NCBI RefSeq assembly: GCF_000283655.1 | Contig: NC_016585.1 | Location: 943,501-1,007,500, forward strand | Reading direction: 5' to 3' | Source: Azospirillum lipoferum 4B | GTDB taxonomy: Bacteria > Pseudomonadota > Alphaproteobacteria > Azospirillales > Azospirillaceae | DNA: 64,000 nt | In this document: piece after piece, positions 8,591-17,329 of the stretch | Position numbering within the stretch: the first letter of the stretch is position 1 | Layout: every line of letters begins with the position of its first letter | The notes under the pieces: generated by a model | Databases searched by the model: none | What the model saw: the letters and a program-made list of their open reading frames with translations, nothing else | Told to the model about the DNA's origin: nothing | Made by a program: the position numbers and the translations under genes

Positions 8591-9631
8591 TCAGCGTTTC
8601 AGCATCGCGAAGGCCGGCATGGCGACGCGGTGGACCAGCGGGATCAGCAGCGCGCCGAGAAGAAGCCCGACAACCCCTGCCATCCCGGCGGCCACCAGCC
8701 ATTCCATCACCGCCGCCCCCGCCGGAAGCGCGTGGCCGACCGCCGCGGCGGTGTCATGGATCGCATGCCCGAGTTCCTCCAGCCCATAGCCTTCCAGCCC
8801 ATGGATGATGATGCCGCCGCCGACCCAGAGCATCGCAGCGGTGCCGACGAGGCTGAGGAGCTTGAGAAACAGCGGCATTCCATAGACGAGGCCGCGGCCC
8901 AGCCCCTGCGTCAGCGGGCGCAGCAGCCGGTCCGCCCCGCCCGGCGCACCGGGGGCCAGCCGCCGCAGCCCGAAGAGGCTGGAGATCGGCCGGTCGTTCT
9001 GCGCCAGGGAAAGGCCGGCGTCGTCGGCTTTCACGATCAGGGCCACTGCGCCGTACACGGCGATGGTGATGCCGGTTCCGACGATGCCCAGGATCAGCGC
9101 CTGCATCCAGAAGGAGGAAACCTCCGCAGCGACGGCGGACAGCGTGATCGCCATGATCTCGGCGGACAGGATCAGGTCGGTCTTGATCGCGCTGTTCACC
9201 TTGGAATCTTCGAATTGCCGGGCCGACTGCCCGCCGGCCATGCCATCCGCACCATGGCCGTCATGGGCCGCGTGCGGCCAGACGGCTTCGAAGATCTTCT
9301 CCGCCCCTTCGTAGCAGAGGAAGGCGCCGCCCAGCATGAGCAGCGGCGTGATCGCCCAGGGTGCCACGAGGCTCAACACCAGGGCGGCCGGCAACAGCAG
9401 GATCAGCTTGTTCTTCAAGGAACCGAGAGCGATCTTGCCGATGATCGGCAGTTCACGGTCCGCCGTGAACCCCACGACGTATCGTGGCGTGACGGCGGCG
9501 TCGTCGACCACCACGCCGGCGGCTTTGGCTCCCGCCTTCGCGGCCTGCCCGGCGGCATCGTCCAGCGAGGCGGCGGCGATCTTGGTCAAGCCGACCACGT
9601 CGTCGAGCAGTGCGATCAGTCCTGTGCTCAA
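8591..9631 (-). CDS. DUF808 family inner-membrane protein
   Basis: 346 residues starting MSTGLIALLDDVVGLTKIAA, the hallmark of the DUF808 (YedI-like) family. The first 80 residues are soluble and Ala/Asp-rich (ASLDDAAGQAAKAGAKAAGV, then TPRYVVGFTADRELPII). They are followed by several membrane segments across the rest of the chain, including two near the C-terminus. Function is not established for the family. It stands alone, convergent with the hybrid kinase, and shows no obvious functional tie to the neighbours. Confidence 0.85.
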   Translation of the reverse strand: MSTGLIALLDDVVGLTKIAAASLDDAAGQAAKAGAKAAGVVVDDAAVTPRYVVGFTADRELPIIGKIALGSLKNKLILLLPAALVLSLVAPWAITPLLMLGGAFLCYEGAEKIFEAVWPHAAHDGHGADGMAGGQSARQFEDSKVNSAIKTDLILSAEIMAITLSAVAAEVSSFWMQALILGIVGTGITIAVYGAVALIVKADDAGLSLAQNDRPISSLFGLRRLAPGAPGGADRLLRPLTQGLGRGLVYGMPLFLKLLSLVGTAAMLWVGGGIIIHGLEGYGLEELGHAIHDTAAAVGHALPAGAAVMEWLVAAGMAGVVGLLLGALLIPLVHRVAMPAFAMLKR

Positions 9632-9787
9632 GGAAGCGGCTCCTCATGGTCCCGGAGCCATCTTAACAAACATCGACCCGCAGCATTCCGATTTTCATCC
9701 CTCTGCGGCGTGAGTTCGCCGTCGGTACCCTCCGTCGCGCAGCACGTCGCAAAGCTCCGAAAGCGGCAAGATGAACCGCGGCTCACC

Positions 9788-10462
9788 TCACCAGGCGATA
9801 TGGCCGGCGAGTGCCTTCGGAGCCTGGCTTGGCGACGACGAAAGGAATTCGATCGACATGCGCATCAGTTCGGGCAGGTTGTGCGCCCCGAGCTTGGCCT
9901 TGAGCTGCGAACATGTATTCACCACCGTCTTGTAGGAGACGCCCAGTTCATCGGCGATCTGCCCATAGGATTTTCCGTCGGCGATCAGGGCCATCGTCTG
10001 GAGTTCACGAGGCGTTACCGAACCCAGCGTGTTCTCGCGGCTGCGCATGCCCAGCGTGGCGACCTGCATGGCAAGCTGATGGCTGAGATAGGGTTGGCCG
10101 CGGCGCACCGCATGGAACGCCGCAAGGAAATCCTCGGGAGCGGTATCCTTCAGCAGATAACCGTTCGCACCGGCCTCCAGCGCGCGGCTGACGATGACCG
10201 CATCGCCATGCATGCTGAACACCAGGATCGGGATGCGGCTGTCCTGCACACGGATGCGGCGGATCAGCGCGAAACCGCCGAGGCCATTCCCCTGCAGGGC
10301 AAGATCGACGATCACCATGTCGGGGCGGTGACGACGGTAGGCACGGTAACCGGCTATCGCGGTGTTGGCCTCATGGATTTCCTGGACATGAGCGTCCTGC
10401 AGGACGCATCGACACCCCTGCAGCACCATCGGATGATCGTCGATGAGCAAGACTCCGGTCAT
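9788..10462 (-). CDS. NarL/LuxR-type response regulator (MoxX-like by context)
   Basis: 224 residues: a receiver domain with acidic pocket DD (residues 8-9) and phospho-acceptor D53 (MVIVDLALQG), then a C-terminal LuxR helix-turn-helix (VTPRELQTMALIADGKSYGQ onward). Its start overlaps the stop of the sensor kinase by 4 nt, so they form one operon and one signalling pair. The pair sits next to the mxa locus, transcribed away from it, which recalls the MoxYX (MxaYX) pair that controls methanol oxidation in Paracoccus. That role is inferred from position and NarL-type architecture, not proven. Confidence 0.88.
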   Translation of the reverse strand: MTGVLLIDDHPMVLQGCRCVLQDAHVQEIHEANTAIAGYRAYRRHRPDMVIVDLALQGNGLGGFALIRRIRVQDSRIPILVFSMHGDAVIVSRALEAGANGYLLKDTAPEDFLAAFHAVRRGQPYLSHQLAMQVATLGMRSRENTLGSVTPRELQTMALIADGKSYGQIADELGVSYKTVVNTCSQLKAKLGAHNLPELMRMSIEFLSSSPSQAPKALAGHIAW

Positions 10463-12033
10463 TGGCCCGCCTCCCCCCTCGTTGCCGATGTCGCCGGCAC
10501 GCGTTCATCCTCCTCCAGCGGAATCGCGACGGCGAGACAGGTTCCGCCTCCCGAGCGGCTCGAAATCGACAGCGAGCCCCCCAGCGCGGCGATGCGCTCC
10601 CTCATCCCGGTCAATCCGAGACCGGTCGCCGTCCCCACCGCAATCCCGCGCCCGTCGTCCTGGACGGAAAGGCGGATTTCGCACCCGGCCCCGGTCCTGG
10701 CCCTGGCGCCCCCGGCGGCAGCCGGACGGTCGAGTTCCTCCACCTCCACCCTGATCCGCCGCGCTCCCCCGTGCCGGACGGCATTGGTCAGCCCCTCCTG
10801 CACGCAACGATAGATGCTGAGGTCGATGGGGTCGCCGTAGCTGTAGGCCAGCTTGCCGGTGGCGAACTCGATGGCACAGTCGGGCGCCAATCGTTCGAAT
10901 TCCGACAGGAGGCCCGCTATGGCATCCGCAAGGGGGACGTGGCCCAAGGCCATCGGGCGCACGGTCTTGAGCAGGCGGCGGTTGGTCGTCTCGATCCGTT
11001 CGCCGATGTCCCGCAACGTGCCCGCGCGTTCGCGCACCGCACCGCCGATTTCCGGCGGCAGTTGTTCCGCAAAGCGGGCGAGCGATGCCACATTCGCCTT
11101 CAGGCTGAAGAGGCACGGGCCGAATTCGTCATGAAGCTCGACCGCAAGTTGCCGACGCTCGCTGTCCTGAACCGCGACCAGACGCCGGTTCAGGCACAGG
11201 TTGTCCGCCTGTGCCGCGGCAAGCGATGACGCAAGCGCGTTGAAGCGGGCGACGATATCCGCCAGTTCACCGCCCCTCGGCAACGGCAGACGGTATTGGA
11301 AATGCCCCTGTTCCAGCTCGCGGAAGCCGGCGGCGACGCGAAGCAGCGGATTCAGCACCTGCCCCAATACGACGTGAAGCACGCCGATGACGAGAACATT
11401 GACGATCAGCGCGACCAGCGCCAGATCGGTCATGTCGTCCCAGACCTCGGCGATCTCGTCGGATGCTTCGCTGACGATGGTCACCGTCCCGATCCTCCGT
11501 CCCTCCGAGAAGACCGGCACATCGCGGTTCGGAACCTCGACGCCGACGAGCGAGGCGAACCAATCCGGGGCTCCTTCCCGCGACGCCGGTTGGGCAGGCG
11601 TGGATTGGGCAAGCGTGGATTGGGGAGGCCACACCGGCTCCCCCTGGGCGGTCGTCACGAGGATGCGGACATGCCTTTGCCCGCTCAGCCGAAGCGGAAG
11701 CTTCTGGAGCCCTGCGCCGCCCCGGCTGACCCGCTGGAGATCGTCGACCGCCGTCCGCACCAGCCGTTCCGCCATCTCCATCGACGCGCCGATCTCGACC
11801 AGCGTCGCCCGCCGGGCGTTGTAGACGATGAGCAGCGACGTGGCGACGCAGGCGAGCAGGTTGATCAGGATGAAGGCCCACAGGATCTGACTGCGGATGG
11901 TGCGCTTGAACCCGAGCAGCCGTGCCAGCCTGGCCGCGCCCGCTTCCCGGCCGGGCGCAGGAGCGGTGTCGGCCGTCCGCAAGCGGTAGGATGCGCTGGA
12001 GTCGTCTTTCACGCCGACATCGGCCATTTTCAT
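10459..12033 (-). CDS. Membrane sensor histidine kinase, HisKA_3 type (MoxY-like by context)
   Basis: 524 residues. A membrane helix at about residues 50-72, an extracytoplasmic sensor region (about 73-200), a second helix (about 203-225), a HAMP-like linker, then the phospho-acceptor H301 in ERRQLAVELHDEFG. The ATPase domain carries EGLTNAVRHGG and DDGRGI. ATG 12033 is chosen because the strong ribosome site GGGGGAGG lies just upstream; a GTG at 12057 is less likely. The sensor region holds a short tandem repeat (see 11590). It is coupled to the NarL-type regulator and probably senses a signal linked to the adjacent mxa genes. Confidence 0.88.
   Translation of the reverse strand: MKMADVGVKDDSSASYRLRTADTAPAPGREAGAARLARLLGFKRTIRSQILWAFILINLLACVATSLLIVYNARRATLVEIGASMEMAERLVRTAVDDLQRVSRGGAGLQKLPLRLSGQRHVRILVTTAQGEPVWPPQSTLAQSTPAQPASREGAPDWFASLVGVEVPNRDVPVFSEGRRIGTVTIVSEASDEIAEVWDDMTDLALVALIVNVLVIGVLHVVLGQVLNPLLRVAAGFRELEQGHFQYRLPLPRGGELADIVARFNALASSLAAAQADNLCLNRRLVAVQDSERRQLAVELHDEFGPCLFSLKANVASLARFAEQLPPEIGGAVRERAGTLRDIGERIETTNRRLLKTVRPMALGHVPLADAIAGLLSEFERLAPDCAIEFATGKLAYSYGDPIDLSIYRCVQEGLTNAVRHGGARRIRVEVEELDRPAAAGGARARTGAGCEIRLSVQDDGRGIAVGTATGLGLTGMRERIAALGGSLSISSRSGGGTCLAVAIPLEEDERVPATSATRGEAGQ
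11590..11627. repeat. 15-nt tandem repeat inside the sensor kinase gene
   Basis: The unit TTGGGCAGGCGTGGA is followed by TTGGGCAAGCGTGGA and a partial third copy. On the coding strand it yields the in-frame repeat QSTLAQSTPAQ in the extracytoplasmic sensor region. The unit is a multiple of three, so copy changes would keep the frame and only alter a loop. Confidence 0.7.
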
Positions 12034-12319
12034 CCAGCCTCCCCCCGGCAGGAGCACCCGTTACCGGACTTCCGGATCGACCCGCGTCCGACGATTCGAA
12101 GGCGGTGTTCGTCGCTTCACGGCTGCCGTTTTTTTTAGTGTCATCGTGCCGCGGCGCTGGCCGGTGTGGTTGCCCGGTCATCGCCGAACTTCAAAGTTGT
12201 TCAAGTGTGGACGAGTGCGTGAGCAGACCGCAATCGCTCTTTCGGCGAATTATCGGCATAGCTGACCAATGGTCATGTGGTGACGGAACGAAGGACGCCA
12301 CCGGTCCGGTGGAGCACGC

Positions 12320-12895
12320 TCACCGATTCTGCCCGCCCGCCTCCCCCCTGAGCGCCGCCAGAACGTCGCGATGATCGTGGTTGGTGCTGCGAAGGTTGAA
12401 GTAATGCTGGCAATCCTCGCCGAACCGCCGGCTGCCGCCGTCGCTGCCGAGCGACAGGAACCCCTCGATGAGGGTGTCCGCGGATTCCGTCATGCCGCGC
12501 CCCGCCAGCATCTCCTGCAATTGCGCGACACGATTGGCGATCATGCGCGGCGTCTCGACATAGGCATGGTCGGCCTGGGCCAGGAGCGTGTGGAACGCCG
12601 CGACCGAGGGGGCGGACAGGGGCAGGTCGGCATGCGCCGCCCGACTGGCCAGCCATTGTTCCGGCGGTGTGCGGTCGCCGGCCTCCAGCCAGTTCTTGTT
12701 CGCCATCGACACCGCCGGCAGCGGCTCCAGCGGCGCCGTGCCCTGCTCCGCCGAGGAATTCCCGTCGGATTGGGAATCGCAGGCAACCGCCGCCGCCAGC
12801 AGGACGACGAGCAGCAGGCCGGACCGTAAGGCCGCCGGTGCGGACAGGACGGTCCGGCAATCGCGACCCCTTGCATATCGAAGCCAGCACGACAC
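12320..12895 (-). CDS. Putative lipoprotein, possibly MxaH-like
   Basis: 191 residues from a GTG start preceded by GGAGAAGG. A hydrophobic stretch ends in the lipobox LAAAVAC (Cys at about residue 39), so the mature protein should be a lipid-anchored periplasmic lipoprotein. The mature part includes NWLEAGDRTPPEQWLASR and ETPRMIANRVAQLQEML. I do not firmly recognise the family. It is divergent from mxaF across 371 bp, and mxaH, a poorly known methanol-dehydrogenase accessory gene, is otherwise missing from the locus. MxaH-like identity is therefore a context guess. Confidence 0.6.
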   Translation of the reverse strand: MSCWLRYARGRDCRTVLSAPAALRSGLLLVVLLAAAVACDSQSDGNSSAEQGTAPLEPLPAVSMANKNWLEAGDRTPPEQWLASRAAHADLPLSAPSVAAFHTLLAQADHAYVETPRMIANRVAQLQEMLAGRGMTESADTLIEGFLSLGSDGGSRRFGEDCQHYFNLRSTNHDHRDVLAALRGEAGGQNR

Positions 12896-13266
12896 GGCCT
12901 TCTCCGTTCCCTGCGATCATTGGCAGCCACTTGGGCAGCGATTTTGGCAGCGATTTTGGCGGCGGCGGCATGGTCGCAGCCGGCTCCCGCAGCTATGGGT
13001 ATCGCTGCCGCCCGCCGCAATCGCCCGCCTTCGCCGCCGCAGGACGGCGGTCATTATTGCCAAAAACTCCCGGTCGGATTTGCCAGACTTCCTCAAGACA
13101 GGAATGTTGGTCAGTGAAACAATCGGTCTCTGGGTAGGGCTGCCGACGGATCGCAAGCGCAGGGGCCGAGACGGCGGCGGGAGCGAAGGCCATCGCTGAG
13201 CACCGCACCGGGCGGGTCTTCGCGAGCCCACCGCCCTGTCAAAGAAAAACATCGGAGGGAACGTTG
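12896..13266. promoter_or_regulatory. mxaF: mxaF upstream region with a 12-nt iterated motif
   Basis: A 371-bp divergent intergenic region between the lipoprotein gene and mxaF. GGCAGCGATTTT occurs twice back to back (12934-12945, 12946-12957) and a degenerate third copy begins GGCGGC; this resembles an iterated activator site. AAGACA at 13095-13100, with AACAAT 17 nt further on, resembles the -35 reported for Methylobacterium mxaF promoters, but the match is weak. The ribosome site GGAGGGA is at 13254-13260. No ORF in the region looks real. Confidence 0.45.
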
Positions 13267-15150
13267 ATGAACCGCTTCCTGACGTCGTTGCCCATTGTGG
13301 CACTTACGGCGACAATCACCGCGGGAGGGCAGATCGGCGCGGTCACGCCGGCTCTGGCGAATGAAAAGCTGGTCCAGCTGTCCGAAAGCGAACAGAACTG
13401 GGTCATGCCGGGGAAGAATTACAATTCCGACAATTTCAGCAAGCTCACCCAGATCAATTCGGACAACGTCAAGCAGCTGCGCGCCGCCTGGTCCTTCTCG
13501 ACGGGGGTCCTGAACGGCCATGAAGGCGCGCCGCTGGTCGTGGATGGCAAGATGTATGTCCACGGGGCGTTCCCCAACTCCACCTTCGCGCTCGACCTGA
13601 AGGATCCGAGCCGCATCCTCTGGCAGCACAAGCCCAAGCAGGATCCGGTCGCCCGCTCCGTCGCCTGCTGCGACATCGTCAACCGCGGCCTCGCCTATTG
13701 GCCCGGCGACGGCCGCGTGCCGCCGCTGATCCTCAAGACGCAGCTCGACGGCCATGTCGTCGCCCTAAACGCGAACAGCGGCGAGGAATACTGGAAGATC
13801 GAGAATTCCGACATCCGCGTCGGCTCGACGCTGACCATCGCCCCCTATGTGGTGAAGGATCTGGTCATCATCGGCTCCTCGGGCGCCGAGCTCGGCGTCC
13901 GCGGCTATGTGACGGCGTACGACGTGAAGACCGGTTCCATGGCCTGGCGCGCCTTCGCCACCGGCTCCGACGAAGCCATGCTGATCGGCGACGACTTCAA
14001 CGCCAGCAACCCCCATTACGGCCAGAAGGGGCTGGGCCTGCAGACATGGGAAGGCGATGCGTGGAAGATCGGCGGCGGCACCAACTGGGGATGGTACGCC
14101 TACGATCCCGGCGTCGACCTCCTCTATTACGGAACGGGGAATCCGGCGCCCTGGAACGAGACGATGCGTCCCGGCGACAACAAATGGACCATGACCATTT
14201 TCGCGCGCGACGCCTCCACCGGCAAGGCCAAGTTCGGATACCAGAAGACGCCGCACGACGAGTGGGACTATGCCGGCGTCAACGTGATGATGCTGAGCGA
14301 GCAGAAGGACAAGTCGGGCAAGACGCGCAAACTGCTGACGCATCCCGACCGCAACGGCATCGTCTACACGCTCGACCGCACCAACGGCGAACTCGTTTCG
14401 GCCGACAAGATCGACGACACGGTGAACGTCTTCACCCATGTCGACCTGAAGACCGGCGTGCCGGTGCGCAATCCGGAATATTCGACCCGCATGGACCACA
14501 CCAGCCGGGACATCTGTCCGTCGGCGATGGGCTATCACAACCAGGGTCACGATTCCTACGATCCGAACAAGCAGCTGTTCTTCATGGGCATCAACCACAT
14601 CTGCATGGATTGGGAGCCCTTCATGCTGCCCTACCGGGCCGGGCAGTTCTTCGTCGGCGCGACGCTGAACATGTATCCGGGACCCAAGGGCGACCGCCAG
14701 GGCTATGAGGGCCTCGGTCAGATCAAGGCCTACAACTCCATCACCGGCGACTTCAAATGGGAGAAGATGGAGCGCTTCGCCGTCTGGGGCGGCACGCTCG
14801 CCACCGCCGGCAACCTCGTCTTCTACGGAACGCTCGACGGCTTCATCAAGGCGCGCCACAGCGACACCGGCGAGCTGCTGTGGAAGTTCAAGCTGCCTTC
14901 GGGCGTGATCGGCTATCCGATCACCTATGAGCATGCCGGCACCCAGTATGTGGCGATCATGTACGGGGTCGGCGGCTGGCCCGGCGTGGGTCTGGTGTTC
15001 GACCTGCAGGATCCGACCGCCGGCCTCGGCGCGGTGGGCGCCTTCAAGAACCTGCAGCACTACACGCAGATGGGCGGCGGCGTGATGGTCTTCTCGCTGA
15101 ACGGCCAGAGCCCCTTCGACAACGTCAGCGTCGGCGAGTACGGCGGCTGA
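13267..15150 (+). CDS. mxaF: Methanol dehydrogenase large (alpha) subunit, PQQ- and calcium-dependent
   Basis: 627 residues, periplasmic, oxidising methanol to formaldehyde with PQQ and passing electrons to cytochrome cL. A signal peptide precedes the mature chain. Key residues are present: vicinal disulfide C134-C135, metal ligands E208 and N292, and catalytic D334 in HDEWDYAG. A336, two residues after the catalytic Asp, marks calcium-type MxaF; lanthanide-type XoxF has Asp there. The active-site residues keep a constant +31 offset from the classic Methylobacterium mature numbering. ATG 13267 sits 6 nt after GGAGGGA; the TTG at 13264 is too close. First gene of mxaFJGIRSACKLD. Confidence 0.97.
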   Translation: MNRFLTSLPIVALTATITAGGQIGAVTPALANEKLVQLSESEQNWVMPGKNYNSDNFSKLTQINSDNVKQLRAAWSFSTGVLNGHEGAPLVVDGKMYVHGAFPNSTFALDLKDPSRILWQHKPKQDPVARSVACCDIVNRGLAYWPGDGRVPPLILKTQLDGHVVALNANSGEEYWKIENSDIRVGSTLTIAPYVVKDLVIIGSSGAELGVRGYVTAYDVKTGSMAWRAFATGSDEAMLIGDDFNASNPHYGQKGLGLQTWEGDAWKIGGGTNWGWYAYDPGVDLLYYGTGNPAPWNETMRPGDNKWTMTIFARDASTGKAKFGYQKTPHDEWDYAGVNVMMLSEQKDKSGKTRKLLTHPDRNGIVYTLDRTNGELVSADKIDDTVNVFTHVDLKTGVPVRNPEYSTRMDHTSRDICPSAMGYHNQGHDSYDPNKQLFFMGINHICMDWEPFMLPYRAGQFFVGATLNMYPGPKGDRQGYEGLGQIKAYNSITGDFKWEKMERFAVWGGTLATAGNLVFYGTLDGFIKARHSDTGELLWKFKLPSGVIGYPITYEHAGTQYVAIMYGVGGWPGVGLVFDLQDPTAGLGAVGAFKNLQHYTQMGGGVMVFSLNGQSPFDNVSVGEYGG

Positions 15151-15274
15151 CACGGCGTCCGGTGACGTCGGCAGGATTGCCGCAACAGCATTGCCGATGG
15201 CCGGCGGCCTTCACATGCGCCGCCGGCGGTCGGTCGACCGCAAGCCGATCATGCCATCTGGAGTTCATCCGACG

Positions 15275-16189
15275 ATGACCCGTGCCTTCAACGAACCGGG
15301 GCCGCCCCGATCGGCCTCACGCATGCCGGCGCATGCGTCCGCCAGGGGCCGGCGCCTTGCGACAGCCGCCATCGCCCTCTCCTTTCCTCTCTCGCTGGCC
15401 TCCATCGGCGTTCTTCGGGCCGACCCTCCGGCCCTCCGGGTCTGCGCCTCCAAGGCCGCGGCGCCCTACGCCGCCGTCGACGGAAGCGGCTTCGAGAACC
15501 GCATCGCCGCCGCCGTGGCCGGGGCCATGAACCGCAAGGCGGAATTCGTCTGGACCGACAAGCCGGCGATCTTCCTGGTGCGCGACATGCTCGACAAGGG
15601 GGCCTGCGACGTCATCGTCGGTGTCGACGACGGCGATCCGCGGGTGCTCACCACCGCCCCCTATTACCGCACCGGCTACGCCTTCATCACCCGCGCCGAC
15701 AGCCCGCTGAAACTTAGCAGCTGGTCGGACGACGATCTGTCGCGCGTGCGGCGCATCGCCTACCAGTTCCATTCGCCGTCCGAGGAGATGCTGAAGCAGA
15801 CCGGCCTCTACGAGGACAACCTCATCTATCAATACTCCCTGATCAACTTCACCGACCGCCGCAATCAATACACCCAGGTGCCGGGCGATGTCCTCGTGTC
15901 GGAGGTGGCGAAGGGGGCCGCCGATGTCGCCGTCGCCTTCGCGCCGGACGTGGCGCGCTATGTGAAGGCGTCCGGCGTTCCGTTGCGGATGACGATGATC
16001 GACCGCAACGGCATGACCGCCGCCGGCAAGCTCGTTCCGCAGCAGTTCGACCAGTCGATGGCCGTGCGCAAGGACGACACCGCGCTGCGCTCCGAACTCG
16101 ATGCGGCAATCGCCAAGGTGCGCCCGCAAATCGTGGCGATCCTGCGCGAGGAGGGCATTCCTCCGATGGAACCGGGGCTTGGGCAATGA
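15275..16189 (+). CDS. mxaJ: Methanol oxidation protein MxaJ (periplasmic binding-protein-like)
   Basis: About 304 residues with an N-terminal hydrophobic export signal (RRLATAAIALSFPLSLASIGVLRADPP). A bacterial family-3 solute-binding-like fold follows (LRVCASKAAAPYAAVDGSGFENRIA, then GACDVIVGVDDGDPRV). MxaJ assists methanol dehydrogenase assembly or maturation. Position directly after mxaF and before the cytochrome cL gene is the canonical order. The start is uncertain: ATG 15275 has GGAG about 11 nt upstream, while ATGs at 15251 and 15191 are in frame. Confidence 0.92.
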   Translation: MTRAFNEPGPPRSASRMPAHASARGRRLATAAIALSFPLSLASIGVLRADPPALRVCASKAAAPYAAVDGSGFENRIAAAVAGAMNRKAEFVWTDKPAIFLVRDMLDKGACDVIVGVDDGDPRVLTTAPYYRTGYAFITRADSPLKLSSWSDDDLSRVRRIAYQFHSPSEEMLKQTGLYEDNLIYQYSLINFTDRRNQYTQVPGDVLVSEVAKGAADVAVAFAPDVARYVKASGVPLRMTMIDRNGMTAAGKLVPQQFDQSMAVRKDDTALRSELDAAIAKVRPQIVAILREEGIPPMEPGLGQ

Positions 16190-16268
16190 TGGCGCCCGAC
16201 ACCCTGCCCGAAACGCCGCCCGACACGCAGTCGATCCGTCATGGCCGCCGTGGGAGCGACGGAGCACG

Positions 16269-16847
16269 ATGAAGAGAAAGACAATCGTTGGTATCGCCCT
16301 CGGCGCCCTTCTCGGCGTCGCGGGAGCCTTGGGGGCCGAAGCGGCCCTGACCTTCAACAATACGGTCACCGGAGAGGTGCTGGACCTGAGCCAGGGACTG
16401 CCGGAAGGCCGGGACACGCCGGCCGTCAAGCAGTTCCTGGAGTCCGGCCGCAACCCCTACAACGAGAATGCCTCCTGCCTTTCCGCCGGGTCCGAGATCT
16501 TCCTGTCGGCCTGCTCCGGCTGCCATGGCCATGTGGCCGAAGGCAAGATCGGACCCGGCCTCAACGACGATTACTGGACCTACCCGAAGAACACCACGGA
16601 CAAGGGACTGTTCGAGACGATCTTCGGCGGCGCCCAGGGGCAGATGGGGCCGCAATACGGCTCGCTGTCGCTCAACGACATGCTGCTCGTGATGGCGTGG
16701 GTCCGGCATCTCTACACCGGTCCCGCAAACGGGGCGGAATGGCTCAGCGAGGAGCAGCGCCGGACCTTCACACCCTACTCGCCGGCACGGGTGGAAACGG
16801 CACGGGCTCCCGCCAATGCCGGCGAATGCCGGCCGGTGCCGAATTGA
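16269..16847 (+). CDS. mxaG: Cytochrome cL, methanol dehydrogenase electron acceptor
   Basis: 192 residues: signal peptide (MKRKTIVGIALGALLGVAGA), one c-type haem motif CSGCH near residue 81, and a likely axial Met in GGAQGQMGPQYG. It takes electrons from MxaF in the periplasm and passes them on to the terminal oxidase chain. ATG 16269 follows GGAG at 16261. Size and the third position in mxaFJGI fit cytochrome cL well. It ends 77 nt before mxaI. Confidence 0.95.
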   Translation: MKRKTIVGIALGALLGVAGALGAEAALTFNNTVTGEVLDLSQGLPEGRDTPAVKQFLESGRNPYNENASCLSAGSEIFLSACSGCHGHVAEGKIGPGLNDDYWTYPKNTTDKGLFETIFGGAQGQMGPQYGSLSLNDMLLVMAWVRHLYTGPANGAEWLSEEQRRTFTPYSPARVETARAPANAGECRPVPN

Positions 16848-16924
16848 TGCCTTCGAGTCGGACAAAGGACCGAGACCGTGGCGGCACATCCGGCCGCCCC
16901 AACAAGCGAGAAAGGATCAAACCG

Positions 16925-17260
16925 ATGACGAGACCGTCAGCCATGTCGATGCCCCGGTCCGACCGCACCGGCACCCTGCTTGCCGCCCTGGCCGTGGCCG
17001 CGGTGCTTGCCGGAACGCCCCTCCCGGCGGCGGCCTATGACGGCACCAACTGCAAGGCGCCGGGCAACTGCTGGGAGCCGAAGCCGGGTTATCCCGCGAA
17101 GATCGCCGGCTCCAAATACGATCCCAAACACGACCCGATGGAACTCAACAAGCAGCAGGAATCCATCAAGGCGATGGATGAGCGGAACCGGCAGCGGGTC
17201 GACCATTTCAAAAAGACCGGCACCTTCATCTACGACGTGAAGAAGATCCCGAAGCAATGA
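16925..17260 (+). CDS. mxaI: Methanol dehydrogenase small (beta) subunit
   Basis: 111 residues: a 37-residue signal ending AAA before YDG, leaving a 74-residue mature chain, exactly the usual length. The mature N-terminus YDGTNCKAPGNCWEPKPGYP carries the disulfide pair (mature Cys 6 and 12). The rest is Lys-rich (SKYDPKHDP, HFKKTG), as in known beta subunits. It wraps the MxaF dimer to form the alpha2beta2 enzyme. MxaI accompanies calcium-type MDH and is absent from XoxF loci, supporting the MxaF call. The ribosome site AAAGGA is at 16911. Confidence 0.97.
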   Translation: MTRPSAMSMPRSDRTGTLLAALAVAAVLAGTPLPAAAYDGTNCKAPGNCWEPKPGYPAKIAGSKYDPKHDPMELNKQQESIKAMDERNRQRVDHFKKTGTFIYDVKKIPKQ

Positions 17261-17329
17261 ACGGTGTCCCGCCGGTCGTGACCGGCGGGCATCGGTCGGC
17301 CATGACCTGGAAGGGACCTGGAAGGGGCG

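Noticed and set aside
13267-15150. XoxF (lanthanide-type methanol dehydrogenase)
   Set aside because: Ala at position 336 instead of Asp, and mxaI is present; both indicate calcium-type MxaF.
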